From: Clostridia bacterium
Lineage (GTDB): Bacteria; Bacillota_A; Clostridia; Christensenellales; Aristaeellaceae
DNA: 5,920 bases
Assembly (NCBI GenBank): GCA_900754775.1
Contig: CAAEDZ010000052.1
Span: 1 to 5,920 of the forward strand
Reading direction: 5' to 3'
Positions 1-5,528 of the stretch are shown one piece after another. Within the stretch, counting starts at the first letter, position 1, and every line of letters starts with the position of its first letter. The notes under the pieces were generated by a model. The model saw nothing but the letters and a program-made list of their open reading frames with translations. It was not told the DNA's origin and searched no databases. The translations under genes and the position numbers were made by a program.

Positions 1-1087
1 CGCTCGTTTGGCCCTCCTTGCCGAACTCGGCCCAGCCGGCGCTGAAAAGCACGTCGAACGGCTCGTCGCGCAGGGCGTTGAACGCCTCCAAATGGCCGCG
101 CAGGCGGTCGATGGTCTGGCGCACGCCCTCCTCGCTCTCCCGCTGGCAGAGCAGCACGAACTCGTCGCCGCCGATGCGGGCGAGAAAATCGTTGCGCTCG
201 GCGCAGGCGCGCTTGAGGGCTTCGGCCATGCGCATCAGGGCGCGGTCGCCGGCGGCGTGGCCGTAGGTGTCGTTGATGTGCTTGAAGCGGTCCAGATCGA
301 TCATCAGCGCATAGAGCCTGTGTCCCTCGGGCGGGGCGCTCTGCGCGCGCATCTCCAGATACTGGGCAAAGCGCCGGCGGTTGTTCAGCCCCGTCAGCGG
401 GTCGGTGAAGATCTGCTGGTTCTGCACGTTGACATAGATGAAGAGGATGCTCACCGCCACCATGATCCACAGCATCGTCACCCCGTAGAACGACCACTGC
501 ACCGCCACGCCTGCCACCGGGGGCAGCATGAACAGCGTCAGGCAGATGCGTTCGGCGCGCGTCAGGCGCCGCGCGGACCCCTTTTGCCAGATGAGCAGCA
601 GCGCGTAGAGCAGGTAGCTCAGCGCCACCGCGCCGTGGACGGCGAACCACGGGCCGCGGTGGTAGACATTGTCCGCGTCCAGACAGAACACCGCCCCCGT
701 CCACACGCTGGCCACGCACAGCGCCGCGTTGAGGGCGAAGGGCAGCAGGTAGAGCGCGCGGCGGCGGCGCAGGCGGTCAAAGTCCTGATAGATGTGAAAG
801 TCGCAGTAGCGCAGCCAGAAATAGGCCACCAGCGGCGTGAGCAGGTAATAGGCGGCGATGCAGAGCGTCAGCAGGGGCTGCGCGAGGGGGAAGAGCCGCC
901 CGTCCAGCAGCCACATGGCGGTGTCCAGCGCCAGCATGGCCGCGTCGCTCAAGGCAAGGGCGCTGAAGAAGCGCTGGTCCGCCGAGCCGTGCCCCGTGCG
1001 CTGCTGGCTGAACAGCACGATGAGCAGGATCGTCAGCCCCACGGCGTTGAGTTCCAGATAGAGGATGGGGAACAGCCGTTCCGCCAC
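1..1087 (-). CDS. Membrane-anchored GGDEF diguanylate cyclase (C-terminus beyond window)
   Basis: Probable diguanylate cyclase making cyclic di-GMP from two GTP at the inner face of the membrane. The visible 362 residues begin with about seven hydrophobic segments (roughly residues 7-27, 40-60, 65-94, 111-130, 147-167, 180-200 and 203-221), an integral-membrane sensor part that I cannot assign to a named family. The GGDEF domain follows: DPLTGLNNRRRF at 229-240, the metal/nucleotide segment DLDRFKHINDTYGH at 264-277, and the active-site signature RIGGDEF at 304-310. The usual inhibitory RxxD site is ExxD here (ERND, 297-300), so product inhibition may be weak or absent. The last part of the domain lies outside the window. 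The start is GTG: GGGAGG lies 9 nt upstream and no better in-frame start is seen. It has its own promoter. The ligand is unknown. Domain identity is very secure; that it is enzymatically active is inferred from the intact signature. Confidence 0.95.
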   Translation of the reverse strand, partial: MAERLFPILYLELNAVGLTILLIVLFSQQRTGHGSADQRFFSALALSDAAMLALDTAMWLLDGRLFPLAQPLLTLCIAAYYLLTPLVAYFWLRYCDFHIYQDFDRLRRRRALYLLPFALNAALCVASVWTGAVFCLDADNVYHRGPWFAVHGAVALSYLLYALLLIWQKGSARRLTRAERICLTLFMLPPVAGVAVQWSFYGVTMLWIMVAVSILFIYVNVQNQQIFTDPLTGLNNRRRFAQYLEMRAQSAPPEGHRLYALMIDLDRFKHINDTYGHAAGDRALMRMAEALKRACAERNDFLARIGGDEFVLLCQRESEEGVRQTIDRLRGHLEAFNALRDEPFDVLFSAGWAEFGKEGQTS

Positions 1088-1096
1088 TGCCGGTTT

Positions 1097-1102
1097 CCTC
1101 CC
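1097..1102 (-). promoter_or_regulatory. Shine-Dalgarno site that fixes the GTG start of the GGDEF gene
   Basis: GGGAGG on the minus strand, 9 nt before the GTG at 1087-1085. It supports GTG as the initiator; no in-frame ATG lies in the first 49 codons, so ATG-only gene finding would start inside the membrane domain. Confidence 0.75.
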
Positions 1103-1152
1103 TTCCGCTGCCGCCGCCCGCGCGGGCAGACTCGCTCGATGATACTACAAAC

Positions 1153-1181
1153 AGTATAGCATATAGAGCGGAAGAGGACAA
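1153..1181 (-). promoter_or_regulatory. Sigma-70-type promoter of the GGDEF gene
   Basis: On the minus strand, TTGTCC (1181-1176, 4 of 6 to consensus) is followed by a 17-nt spacer and TATACT (1158-1153, 5 of 6). The spacer ends in TGC, giving an extended -10 (TGCTATACT). Transcription would start near 1146, leaving a leader of about 60 nt before the GTG. A small hairpin (CACAT/ATGTG, 1188-1202) lies just upstream and may be incidental. Confidence 0.6.
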
Positions 1182-1222
1182 CTGTAACACATCAAAAATG
1201 TGAACATCATGCGAGTTTTACA

Positions 1223-1381
1223 CTAAAACGCCCCGGAAAAGGCGGCGAGGGCCTCCAGCGCGCGGCGCAGCGCCTCCGAGGAAAGCGCGCCGCGCAACAG
1301 CGTCAACAGCGACAGAAGCGCCGCCCCCACCAGCAGCGCCGAGATCGCGATGGAAAGCGCCACCTGAAAGCCCTTGCGCAT
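1223..1381 (-). CDS. Small single-helix membrane protein, hypothetical
   Basis: I do not recognise this protein. It is a 52-residue frame starting MRKGFQ with one long hydrophobic helix (about residues 7-29, VALSIAISALLVGAALLSLL and beyond) and an amphipathic, alanine-rich tail ending AFSGAF. A basic N-terminus before the helix suggests the N-terminus stays in the cytoplasm. A G-rich stretch (GGGGGTGGGAG) precedes the ATG, and a TATAAT box lies about 20 nt upstream. The frame stays open upstream to an ATG at 1516, but that extension is arginine/glycine-rich, would cross the -10 box and looks non-coding. The gene lies upstream of the GGDEF gene on the same strand, 135 nt away, with a separate promoter between, so it is probably its own unit. 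It could be a chance frame in GC-rich DNA; the helix plus the signals upstream are the only support. Confidence 0.45.
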   Translation of the reverse strand: MRKGFQVALSIAISALLVGAALLSLLTLLRGALSSEALRRALEALAAFSGAF

Positions 1382-1402
1382 CCTCTCCCACCCCCATGCC
1401 CC

Positions 1403-1408
1403 ATTATA
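1403..1408 (-). promoter_or_regulatory. Perfect TATAAT box, probable -10 of the small membrane protein gene
   Basis: The minus strand reads TATAAT at 1408-1403 in otherwise GC-rich sequence. No convincing -35 is found at 16-18 nt spacing (around 1425-1432) and there is no TGn extension, so an activator or weak activity must be assumed. The start point would be near 1396, about 15 nt before the ATG at 1381. Confidence 0.4.
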
Positions 1409-1556
1409 TTCGCCCCGCGCGCGGACATGCCCGGCAGCGGCGTTTTTGCCGCCCGGGCGGAGAGCGGGCCGCGCCGCCGCCTTCGACCTCGTTCGCGCAC
1501 GGCCGCGTTTTGCCACGTGTTTGCCTGAATTTTACCGTCATATCGCGCGAACAGCG

Positions 1557-1585
1557 TTGACGAATGTCAGAAAGAGGTGTATTAT
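1557..1585 (+). promoter_or_regulatory. Strong sigma-70-type promoter for the BMP gene leader
   Basis: TTGACG (1557-1562, 5 of 6) is separated by exactly 17 nt from TATTAT (1580-1585, 5 of 6). This is the best promoter match in the window. Transcription would begin near 1592-1594, just before the first leader hairpin, giving a 5' untranslated region of about 275 nt ahead of the ATG at 1867. Confidence 0.75.
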
Positions 1586-1615
1586 TTATATGCAACTGGC
1601 GAGAATGTTCGCCTT

Positions 1616-1783
1616 AGAGCGCTGATAAAGCCCACAACCGCAAAAATTGCCCCGATAAATGGAAATCGGATGCAATTTTTGCTTCCGGCGTCAGCAAACC
1701 TGCCGCCTGCGGTCACTTACGTCCATGTAAGCTCCCTTGTCGGCAAGTTTGCTTCCTTGGCTTGCGGGCTTTCTCAACGCTCT
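1616..1783 (+). repeat. Structured dispersed repeat, copy A (168 bp)
   Basis: Bounded by AGAGCG (1616-1621) and CGCTCT (1778-1783). The ends pair further as AAAGCCC (1627-1633) with GGGCTTT (1766-1772), so the whole element can close on itself. Inside, hairpin 1 pairs GCAAAAATTGC (1640-1650) with GCAATTTTTGC (1672-1682) and, after a small internal loop, CCGAT (1652-1656) with ATCGG (1665-1669). Stem 2 pairs GCAAAC and TGCCG (1694-1705) with CGGCA and GTTTGC (1741-1752) and encloses a CTTAC/GTAAG hairpin (1716-1731). An inverted second copy lies at 5516-5785. The longest shared exact block is 34 nt at the left end (1616-1649). No transposase is present. It could be a MITE-like element, a structured RNA or both. 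Confidence 0.9.
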
Positions 1784-1790
1784 GACAGTC

Positions 1791-1807
1791 TGTTGACTTT
1801 GTCAACA
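1791..1807 (+). promoter_or_regulatory. Perfect 7-bp inverted repeat in the BMP leader
   Basis: TGTTGAC, TTT, GTCAACA: a perfect palindrome with a 3-nt centre between repeat copy A and the terminator-like hairpin. It lies about 200 nt downstream of the predicted start site, so as RNA it would be a stable short hairpin. As DNA it has the shape of an operator and could act as a roadblock site. It is not part of the repeat, because copy B lacks it. GTTGA (1792-1796) could instead pair with TCAAC (1774-1778) at the end of copy A, which would compete with the element's closing stem. Confidence 0.4.
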
Positions 1808-1813
1808 TCCTGT

Positions 1814-1834
1814 GGCGAAATGTTCGCCTTTTTT
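1814..1834 (+). terminator. Intrinsic-terminator shape directly upstream of the BMP gene RBS
   Basis: GGCGAA (1814-1819), ATG loop, TTCGCC (1823-1828), then six T residues (1829-1834). The stem is short but perfect and the T-run follows it at once. It lies only 18 nt before GGAGG and 32 nt before the start codon, downstream of the promoter, so if it works it must be conditional or partial for the BMP gene to be expressed from that promoter. Confidence 0.6.
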
Positions 1835-1866
1835 CCATTCAAGAGCCTGTTTGGAGGTACAAGACC

Positions 1867-2952
1867 ATGAAGAAACTGGTTGCTCTGGTGCTGTCCCTGC
1901 TGCTCGTGTTCGCCTTTGCCGGTTCGGCGCTGGCTTTCGAGCCCGTTCCCGCGGATGAGATCAAGGTCGGCTTCGTCTACATCGGCGACCCCAGCGACAA
2001 GGGCTACACCCTGGCGCACCACGAGGGCACGCTGGAGATGCAGGAGGCTCTGGGCCTGCGCGACGATCAGATCCTCATCAAGACCAACGTCACCGAGGAC
2101 AGCGCCTGCGAAAACGCCATGCTTGAATTGATCGAGCAGGGCTGCAACGTCATCTTCGGCAACAGCTTCGGCTTTGGCACCTACATGGCCGAGCTGGCGG
2201 AGGAGTACCCGGAGGTCATCTTCCTGCACTGCTCCGGCAACCTCTCCAACGATGTCAACTTCGCCAACTACTTTGGCCGCATCTGGGAAGCGCGCTATCT
2301 GGCCGGCATCGCCGCGGGCCTGCGCACCGAGAACAACCACCTCGGCTATGTGGCTGCCATGCAGATCCCCGAGTGCATCTACTCCATGAACGCCTACTTC
2401 CTGGGCGCGCGCAGCGTCAACCCGGACGTGACCATGGACGTGCTTTTCACCAACACCTGGTATGATCCCACCATCGAGGGTCAGGCCGCCCAGTCCCTGA
2501 TCGATATGGGCTGCGACGTCATCGCCCAGCATCAGGACACCACCATGCCCGTGGCCGCCGCTGAGGAAGCCGGCATCTGGGCCTGCGGCTACAACTGCGA
2601 CATGACCGAGGACGGCCCCAACGCCCACCTCACCGCCCCCATCTGGCACTGGGGCATCTACGTGACCGAGCAGGTGCAGGCCGTGATCGACGGCACCTGG
2701 GAGCCTGTCAACCGCCTCGAGGGCATGAACGAGGGCTGGGTGGACATCTCCCCCCTGACCGCGAACTGCGCTGAGGGCACCGAGGAAGCTGTCGCCGCCG
2801 CGCGCGAGGCCATTTCCACGGGCGAATTGCAGATCTTCACCGGCGAGATCGTGGACAACGAGGGCAACGTCGTCGTCGCCGAGGGCCAGACCCTGACCGA
2901 CGCCGAGATCCTTGCCATGACCTGGTTCTGCGAGGGCATCACCGTCCGCTAA
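1867..2952 (+). CDS. BMP/Med-family (PnrA-like) solute-binding protein of an ABC importer
   Basis: A 361-residue exported binding protein of the basic membrane protein family (COG1744 type), whose known members bind purine nucleosides or other small solutes for ABC importers. Residues 1-23 are a signal peptide ending SALA, cleaved before FEP; there is no lipobox cysteine, unlike most Gram-positive binding proteins. Family segments seen: GFVYIGDPSDKGYTLAHHEG (35-54), the first-strand and ligand-site region; CNVIFGNSFGFGTYMAELA (93-111); GRIWEARYLAGIAAG (137-151); ARSVNPDV (181-188); TNTWYDP (195-201); QHQDTTMPVAAAEEAG (221-236); GYNCDM (241-246); and the C-terminal FTGEI...MTWFCEG. Length and ends are complete. 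The start is ATG with GGAGG 9 nt upstream. No permease or ATPase gene is in view, so it appears to be an orphan. The substrate cannot be read from the sequence. Codon choice is strongly C-ending, suggesting good expression. A long structured leader precedes it. Confidence 0.94.
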   Translation: MKKLVALVLSLLLVFAFAGSALAFEPVPADEIKVGFVYIGDPSDKGYTLAHHEGTLEMQEALGLRDDQILIKTNVTEDSACENAMLELIEQGCNVIFGNSFGFGTYMAELAEEYPEVIFLHCSGNLSNDVNFANYFGRIWEARYLAGIAAGLRTENNHLGYVAAMQIPECIYSMNAYFLGARSVNPDVTMDVLFTNTWYDPTIEGQAAQSLIDMGCDVIAQHQDTTMPVAAAEEAGIWACGYNCDMTEDGPNAHLTAPIWHWGIYVTEQVQAVIDGTWEPVNRLEGMNEGWVDISPLTANCAEGTEEAVAAAREAISTGELQIFTGEIVDNEGNVVVAEGQTLTDAEILAMTWFCEGITVR

Positions 2953-2981
2953 GGCGGTCGCTTCCCTCTCAAAATACCATT

Positions 2982-3005
2982 GGCAGCCCGGGAGACCGGG
3001 CTGCC
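2982..3005 (+). terminator. 10-bp GNRA hairpin after the BMP gene, probable terminator or 3' mRNA end
   Basis: GGCAGCCCGG and CCGGGCTGCC pair perfectly around a GAGA tetraloop, 30 nt after the stop codon. No T-run follows, so it may instead be a 3' stabilising hairpin. A second hairpin (GCAAAAGCG/CGCTTTGC with one bulge, 3028-3047) is followed by TTTT (3048-3051) and could be the actual plus-strand stop. Confidence 0.55.
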
Positions 3006-3055
3006 GACCAAAACGGGGCGGTGTGCTGCAAAAGCGCGCCGCTTTGCTTTTGCGC

Positions 3056-3086
3056 AAAAAGCAGCCTCCACGGCGTTCGTGGAGGC
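3056..3086 (-). terminator. Rho-independent terminator of the WG/PstS-like operon
   Basis: On the minus strand GCCTCCACG (3086-3078), a 5-nt loop and CGTGGAGGC (3072-3064) are followed by TGCTTTTT (3063-3056). It begins 17 nt after the TAG stop at 3104. Read on the plus strand the same hairpin is followed by a T-richer stretch, so it may also help stop convergent transcription from the BMP gene. Confidence 0.75.
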
Positions 3087-3103
3087 CGTCTTATCGCGCT
3101 TTT

Positions 3104-3967
3104 CTACGCCGCCGGAACATATCCCTGCGCCGCCATCAGCGCCTTGCCCTCCGGCGTGGTCAGAAAGTCAAACAGCTGGCGCGCGGGGGAGTTTTCCTTC
3201 TCGTCTTTGCGGATGACGGCGTAGTTGTACTGCGTATAGGGGTATTCCCCGGAGGCAATGGTCTCGTTTGAGGGGGCCACGCCGTCGATGGCGAGCAGCT
3301 TGACGCCCTCGCGCAGGTACATCTCCGTCACGTAGTAGTACACCGAATAGCCGATGGCGCTGGCGCTGTTGCGGTAGGAAGCCACTTCGTCCACCAGCGC
3401 GCCCATCTCCGAGGGGCGGTACTCCATGGGCGCGTCCATCATCGGCTCGCCGTCCATGACCACGTTTTCCATCATCACCTGACTGCCGGCGGTCTTATTG
3501 CGCTGGTAGGCGATGATCTCCGCGTCCGCGCCGCCCACTTCCTTCCAGTTGGCGATCTCGCCGGTGTAGATGCCTGCGGCCTGCGCCTGCGTGAGGCTGT
3601 CCACGGGGTTTTGATCGCTGGTGAGAAACACCAGCGCGTCCACGCCGATGGGCCGCATCTCCAGTTCCACGCCCATTTCGTCGGCATAGGCGAACGCCTC
3701 CTCCGCCGGGCGGGCGACGAGCAGCAGGTCGGCTTCGCCGCTCACCAGCGCGTAGAAGGAAAGCGTGGTTTTGCTGTGGGAAACGCGCAGTTCCGCCTCC
3801 TGCGCGCTCACGCCGGTGGCGGCCATCATCAGCGCGCGGCTGAGCGGCAGCATGGAGGTGGAGCCGTCCACGCGCGGGTAGTCCTCCGGGGCAAACTGCG
3901 GGCACTCGCCCAGCGCCGGGGCGCAGAAAAGGCACAGCGCCAGCAAAAGCGCCAAACATCGCTTCAT
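3104..3967 (-). CDS. PstS-like periplasmic/extracellular substrate-binding protein
   Basis: A 287-residue exported protein of the phosphate-type binding-protein superfamily (PBP-like domain of the PstS group). Residues 1-20 form a signal peptide (MKRCLALLLA..., APALG then E); cysteines lie nearby (15 and 22) but neither fits a lipobox. Family marks: DGSTS (34-38), the N-terminal anion-site loop; SHSKTT (63-68); SGEADLLLVARPAEE (76-90); YTGEIANWKEVGG (134-146), a hallmark of the group; QRNKTAGSQ (155-163), where classical PstS has an R...SGT anion-binding loop, so the SGT is altered here; and SASAIGYSVYYYV (201-213). It ends in TTPEGKALMAAQGYVPAA, the normal C-terminus. It is the second gene of an operon: the upstream WG gene ends 12 nt away and GGAGGG follows that stop codon directly, implying coupled translation. 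No pstCAB genes are visible. Phosphate binding is uncertain because the loop differs; a sensor or other anion role is possible. Confidence 0.9.
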   Translation of the reverse strand: MKRCLALLLALCLFCAPALGECPQFAPEDYPRVDGSTSMLPLSRALMMAATGVSAQEAELRVSHSKTTLSFYALVSGEADLLLVARPAEEAFAYADEMGVELEMRPIGVDALVFLTSDQNPVDSLTQAQAAGIYTGEIANWKEVGGADAEIIAYQRNKTAGSQVMMENVVMDGEPMMDAPMEYRPSEMGALVDEVASYRNSASAIGYSVYYYVTEMYLREGVKLLAIDGVAPSNETIASGEYPYTQYNYAVIRKDEKENSPARQLFDFLTTPEGKALMAAQGYVPAA

Positions 3968-3979
3968 GCGGTTCCCTCC

Positions 3980-5416
3980 TCAGTCCATCAGTTCCATGTA
4001 TTCGCTGACTTCAAAGTAGATATTCCCCGCCTCGTCGAGCATCATCCATGTATCGCCGCGCCGCGCCCAATACCGCTCGGTCGAGAGGTATTGTATGGCG
4101 TTGTAGGCCACCGGCAGCACCTCCGCGCCCTCCTCGTCGATGACGCCGTAGCGGTACGACGAGGCCACGGGGTAGGCGTAGGTCTCGCCGTCGAACGTCT
4201 GTTCGGAAATTTCAAAATCGCAGACGAGGAAGCGGCCCTCGCCGTTTTTCCACCACAGGCCGCTCTCGATCATGCGGTAGGCGTCGGAAACGGGGCGCAG
4301 GCGCAGATCGGCAAGGAAGCTCTCCTGCTCCGGCCAGGCGCCGCGCGTGCAGATGAGACGGTCGGGCACGCCCTCGCAGGCGGTGAAGCTGGAAGAGAGG
4401 GTCATCTCTTCCACGTCGCCGCGAAAGAGCGCGCGGCCCTCCATGTCCAGCGCCAGCATTTTGCCGTCGGCCACGACGAGGATGACCGCCCCGCCCAGCT
4501 CGTAGGCGTAGCTGTATTCCTTCGCCGCCACGGGCAGGGAGGCGCGCACGGCGAGGGTCGCGCGGTCGATGAGTTCCACGCCGTCCTCGCGCAGGGCGCA
4601 GAAGGCGTCGCCGTCGCCCCAGTACCAGTTGATGTCCTCGTACACGGGCTCCAGCGCCCACGAGCCGTCCGTGCGCAAAAGGCCCACGCGGCCCTCCGGC
4701 GTGCGGGCGGCGGCATAGCCATCGCGGAAGTTTTCGGCGTAGTCGAAGGAGGCGGGGATGGCCAGTTCGCCCTGCGCGTTCACATAGCCGTAGCGCCAGC
4801 CCTCCGCCGTGGAGACGCACATGGGCGCAAGGCCATCGGCAAATTCGGCGCTGAACTGCGGCTGCACGGTCAGCCCCGTGTCCTCGGCCGCGCCATTTGC
4901 GTCGATGCGCCACAGGGGCGCGGAGATGGCGTAGCCGTCCGCGTCGTAATTGAAATATTCACGCGGGGTGACGAGGAAGCCGCCCTCGCCGTTGGGCAGC
5001 ACGCCGCCGTAGGCGCAGGGCAGTTTCTCCGCGCCGCTTTCCTCCAGCGCCCCGGCCCACTGGCCCTGCCAGACAAGCACCACGCCCGCGCCGCTTCGGT
5101 GGTCGATGCTGCTGTACAGTTCGTCATTCAGCGCCTCGCCGCGCGCGTTCAACAGGCGGTAGGGGGCGAGGTCGCCCGCCTCCACACCCTCGGGCAGCTC
5201 CCAAAGCACCGGCGCGGCGGCGAACAGCGTCCGCTCCGGCGGACAGTCCGGCGGCGAAACGCGCGCGGCGGTGGCGTACTCGCCCCACGCGGTCAGCGCC
5301 TCGCCCGCGTCGGTCACCAGCAGCGCGTTTCCCCCGGCGTTCACCGCGAACGTCTCCGCTCCCGCCGGGGCGCACAAAAGCAGCGCGCAAAGCAACAGCG
5401 CCCAAAGCCTGCGCAT
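3980..5416 (-). CDS. Secreted WG-repeat protein
   Basis: A 478-residue exported protein built mainly of beta-rich WG-type repeats, a family of unknown general function thought to form ligand- or cell-surface-binding scaffolds. Signal peptide 1-20 (MRRLWALLLC..., APAGA then ETF) without a lipobox. Clear repeats: WRYGYVNAQGELAIPASFDY (207-226) with continuation through RVGLLRTDGSWALEPVYEDI (243-262), and YRYGVIDEEGAEVLPVAYNA (421-440) with a final partial unit WMMLDEAGNIYFEV (457-470). Regions 30-50, 86-125 and 310-335 look like degenerate repeats. The start is chosen at 5416 because the signal peptide begins there and a G-run (AGGGGGGGC) lies upstream; the frame is open back to an ATG at 5548, but that extension crosses the promoter and the end of repeat copy B. 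It is followed immediately by the PstS-like gene in one operon, suggesting the two proteins work together outside the membrane. The ligand is unknown. Confidence 0.9.
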   Translation of the reverse strand: MRRLWALLLCALLLCAPAGAETFAVNAGGNALLVTDAGEALTAWGEYATAARVSPPDCPPERTLFAAAPVLWELPEGVEAGDLAPYRLLNARGEALNDELYSSIDHRSGAGVVLVWQGQWAGALEESGAEKLPCAYGGVLPNGEGGFLVTPREYFNYDADGYAISAPLWRIDANGAAEDTGLTVQPQFSAEFADGLAPMCVSTAEGWRYGYVNAQGELAIPASFDYAENFRDGYAAARTPEGRVGLLRTDGSWALEPVYEDINWYWGDGDAFCALREDGVELIDRATLAVRASLPVAAKEYSYAYELGGAVILVVADGKMLALDMEGRALFRGDVEEMTLSSSFTACEGVPDRLICTRGAWPEQESFLADLRLRPVSDAYRMIESGLWWKNGEGRFLVCDFEISEQTFDGETYAYPVASSYRYGVIDEEGAEVLPVAYNAIQYLSTERYWARRGDTWMMLDEAGNIYFEVSEYMELMD

Positions 5417-5498
5417 TTTAAGCCCCCCCTTTTCTTCCTTGGACGAAATTTCCACCCCCGCGGTTGCGCCGGTCATGGACAATGTGTTCGCGGCATAC

Positions 5499-5528
5499 AT
5501 TATAGGGAACGCCCCGGGGCGGAGGCAG
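5499..5528 (-). promoter_or_regulatory. Promoter of the WG/PstS-like operon, -35 inside repeat copy B
   Basis: The minus strand has a perfect TATAAT at 5504-5499. At 18-nt spacing the -35 is CTGCCT (5528-5523), a 3-of-6 match that lies within the terminal inverted repeat of copy B. Transcription would start near 5492, leaving about 75 nt before the ATG at 5416. The spacer holds the palindrome GCCCCGGGGC (5511-5520). Confidence 0.5.

Larger units (their letters stand above)
1592..1858 (+). promoter_or_regulatory. Long structured 5' leader of the BMP gene: candidate attenuator, or a small RNA
   Basis: In order the leader holds a hairpin GGCGA/TCGCC (1598-1613), repeat copy A with two nested or closed stem systems (1616-1783), a perfect 7-bp hairpin (1791-1807), a hairpin plus T-run (1814-1834), and the ribosome binding site GGAGG (1853-1857). 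A promoter, a folded region and a terminator directly before the start codon is the usual order of a transcription attenuator or riboswitch. I do not recognise any known riboswitch class. Without read-through the same unit would give an RNA of about 240 nt. The function is inference; the parts are seen in the sequence. Confidence 0.5.

Noticed and set aside
8..1159. 383-codon open frame on the plus strand
   Set aside because: Shadow of the GGDEF gene on the opposite strand; no signal for translation and a composition-driven sequence.
777..1190. 137-codon minus-strand frame overlapping the start of the GGDEF gene
   Set aside because: It lies in a different frame from the GGDEF domain, overlaps its promoter and RBS, and becomes Arg/Ala/Gly-rich with no recognisable domain.
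1616..1783. CRISPR array or tRNA-like element in the repeat region
   Set aside because: There are no regularly spaced direct repeats with spacers and no cloverleaf. The pairing is nested hairpins, and the only other copy is 3.7 kb away in inverted orientation.
1793..1821. A second promoter for the BMP gene using TTGACT (1793-1798)
   Set aside because: At 17-nt spacing the -10 would be CGAAAT, only 3 of 6, and the sequence is better explained as the perfect hairpin 1791-1807 and the terminator stem.
1774..3057. 427-codon open frame on the minus strand
   Set aside because: Antisense to the BMP gene; the translation shows no domain and follows the complementary codon bias of the real gene.
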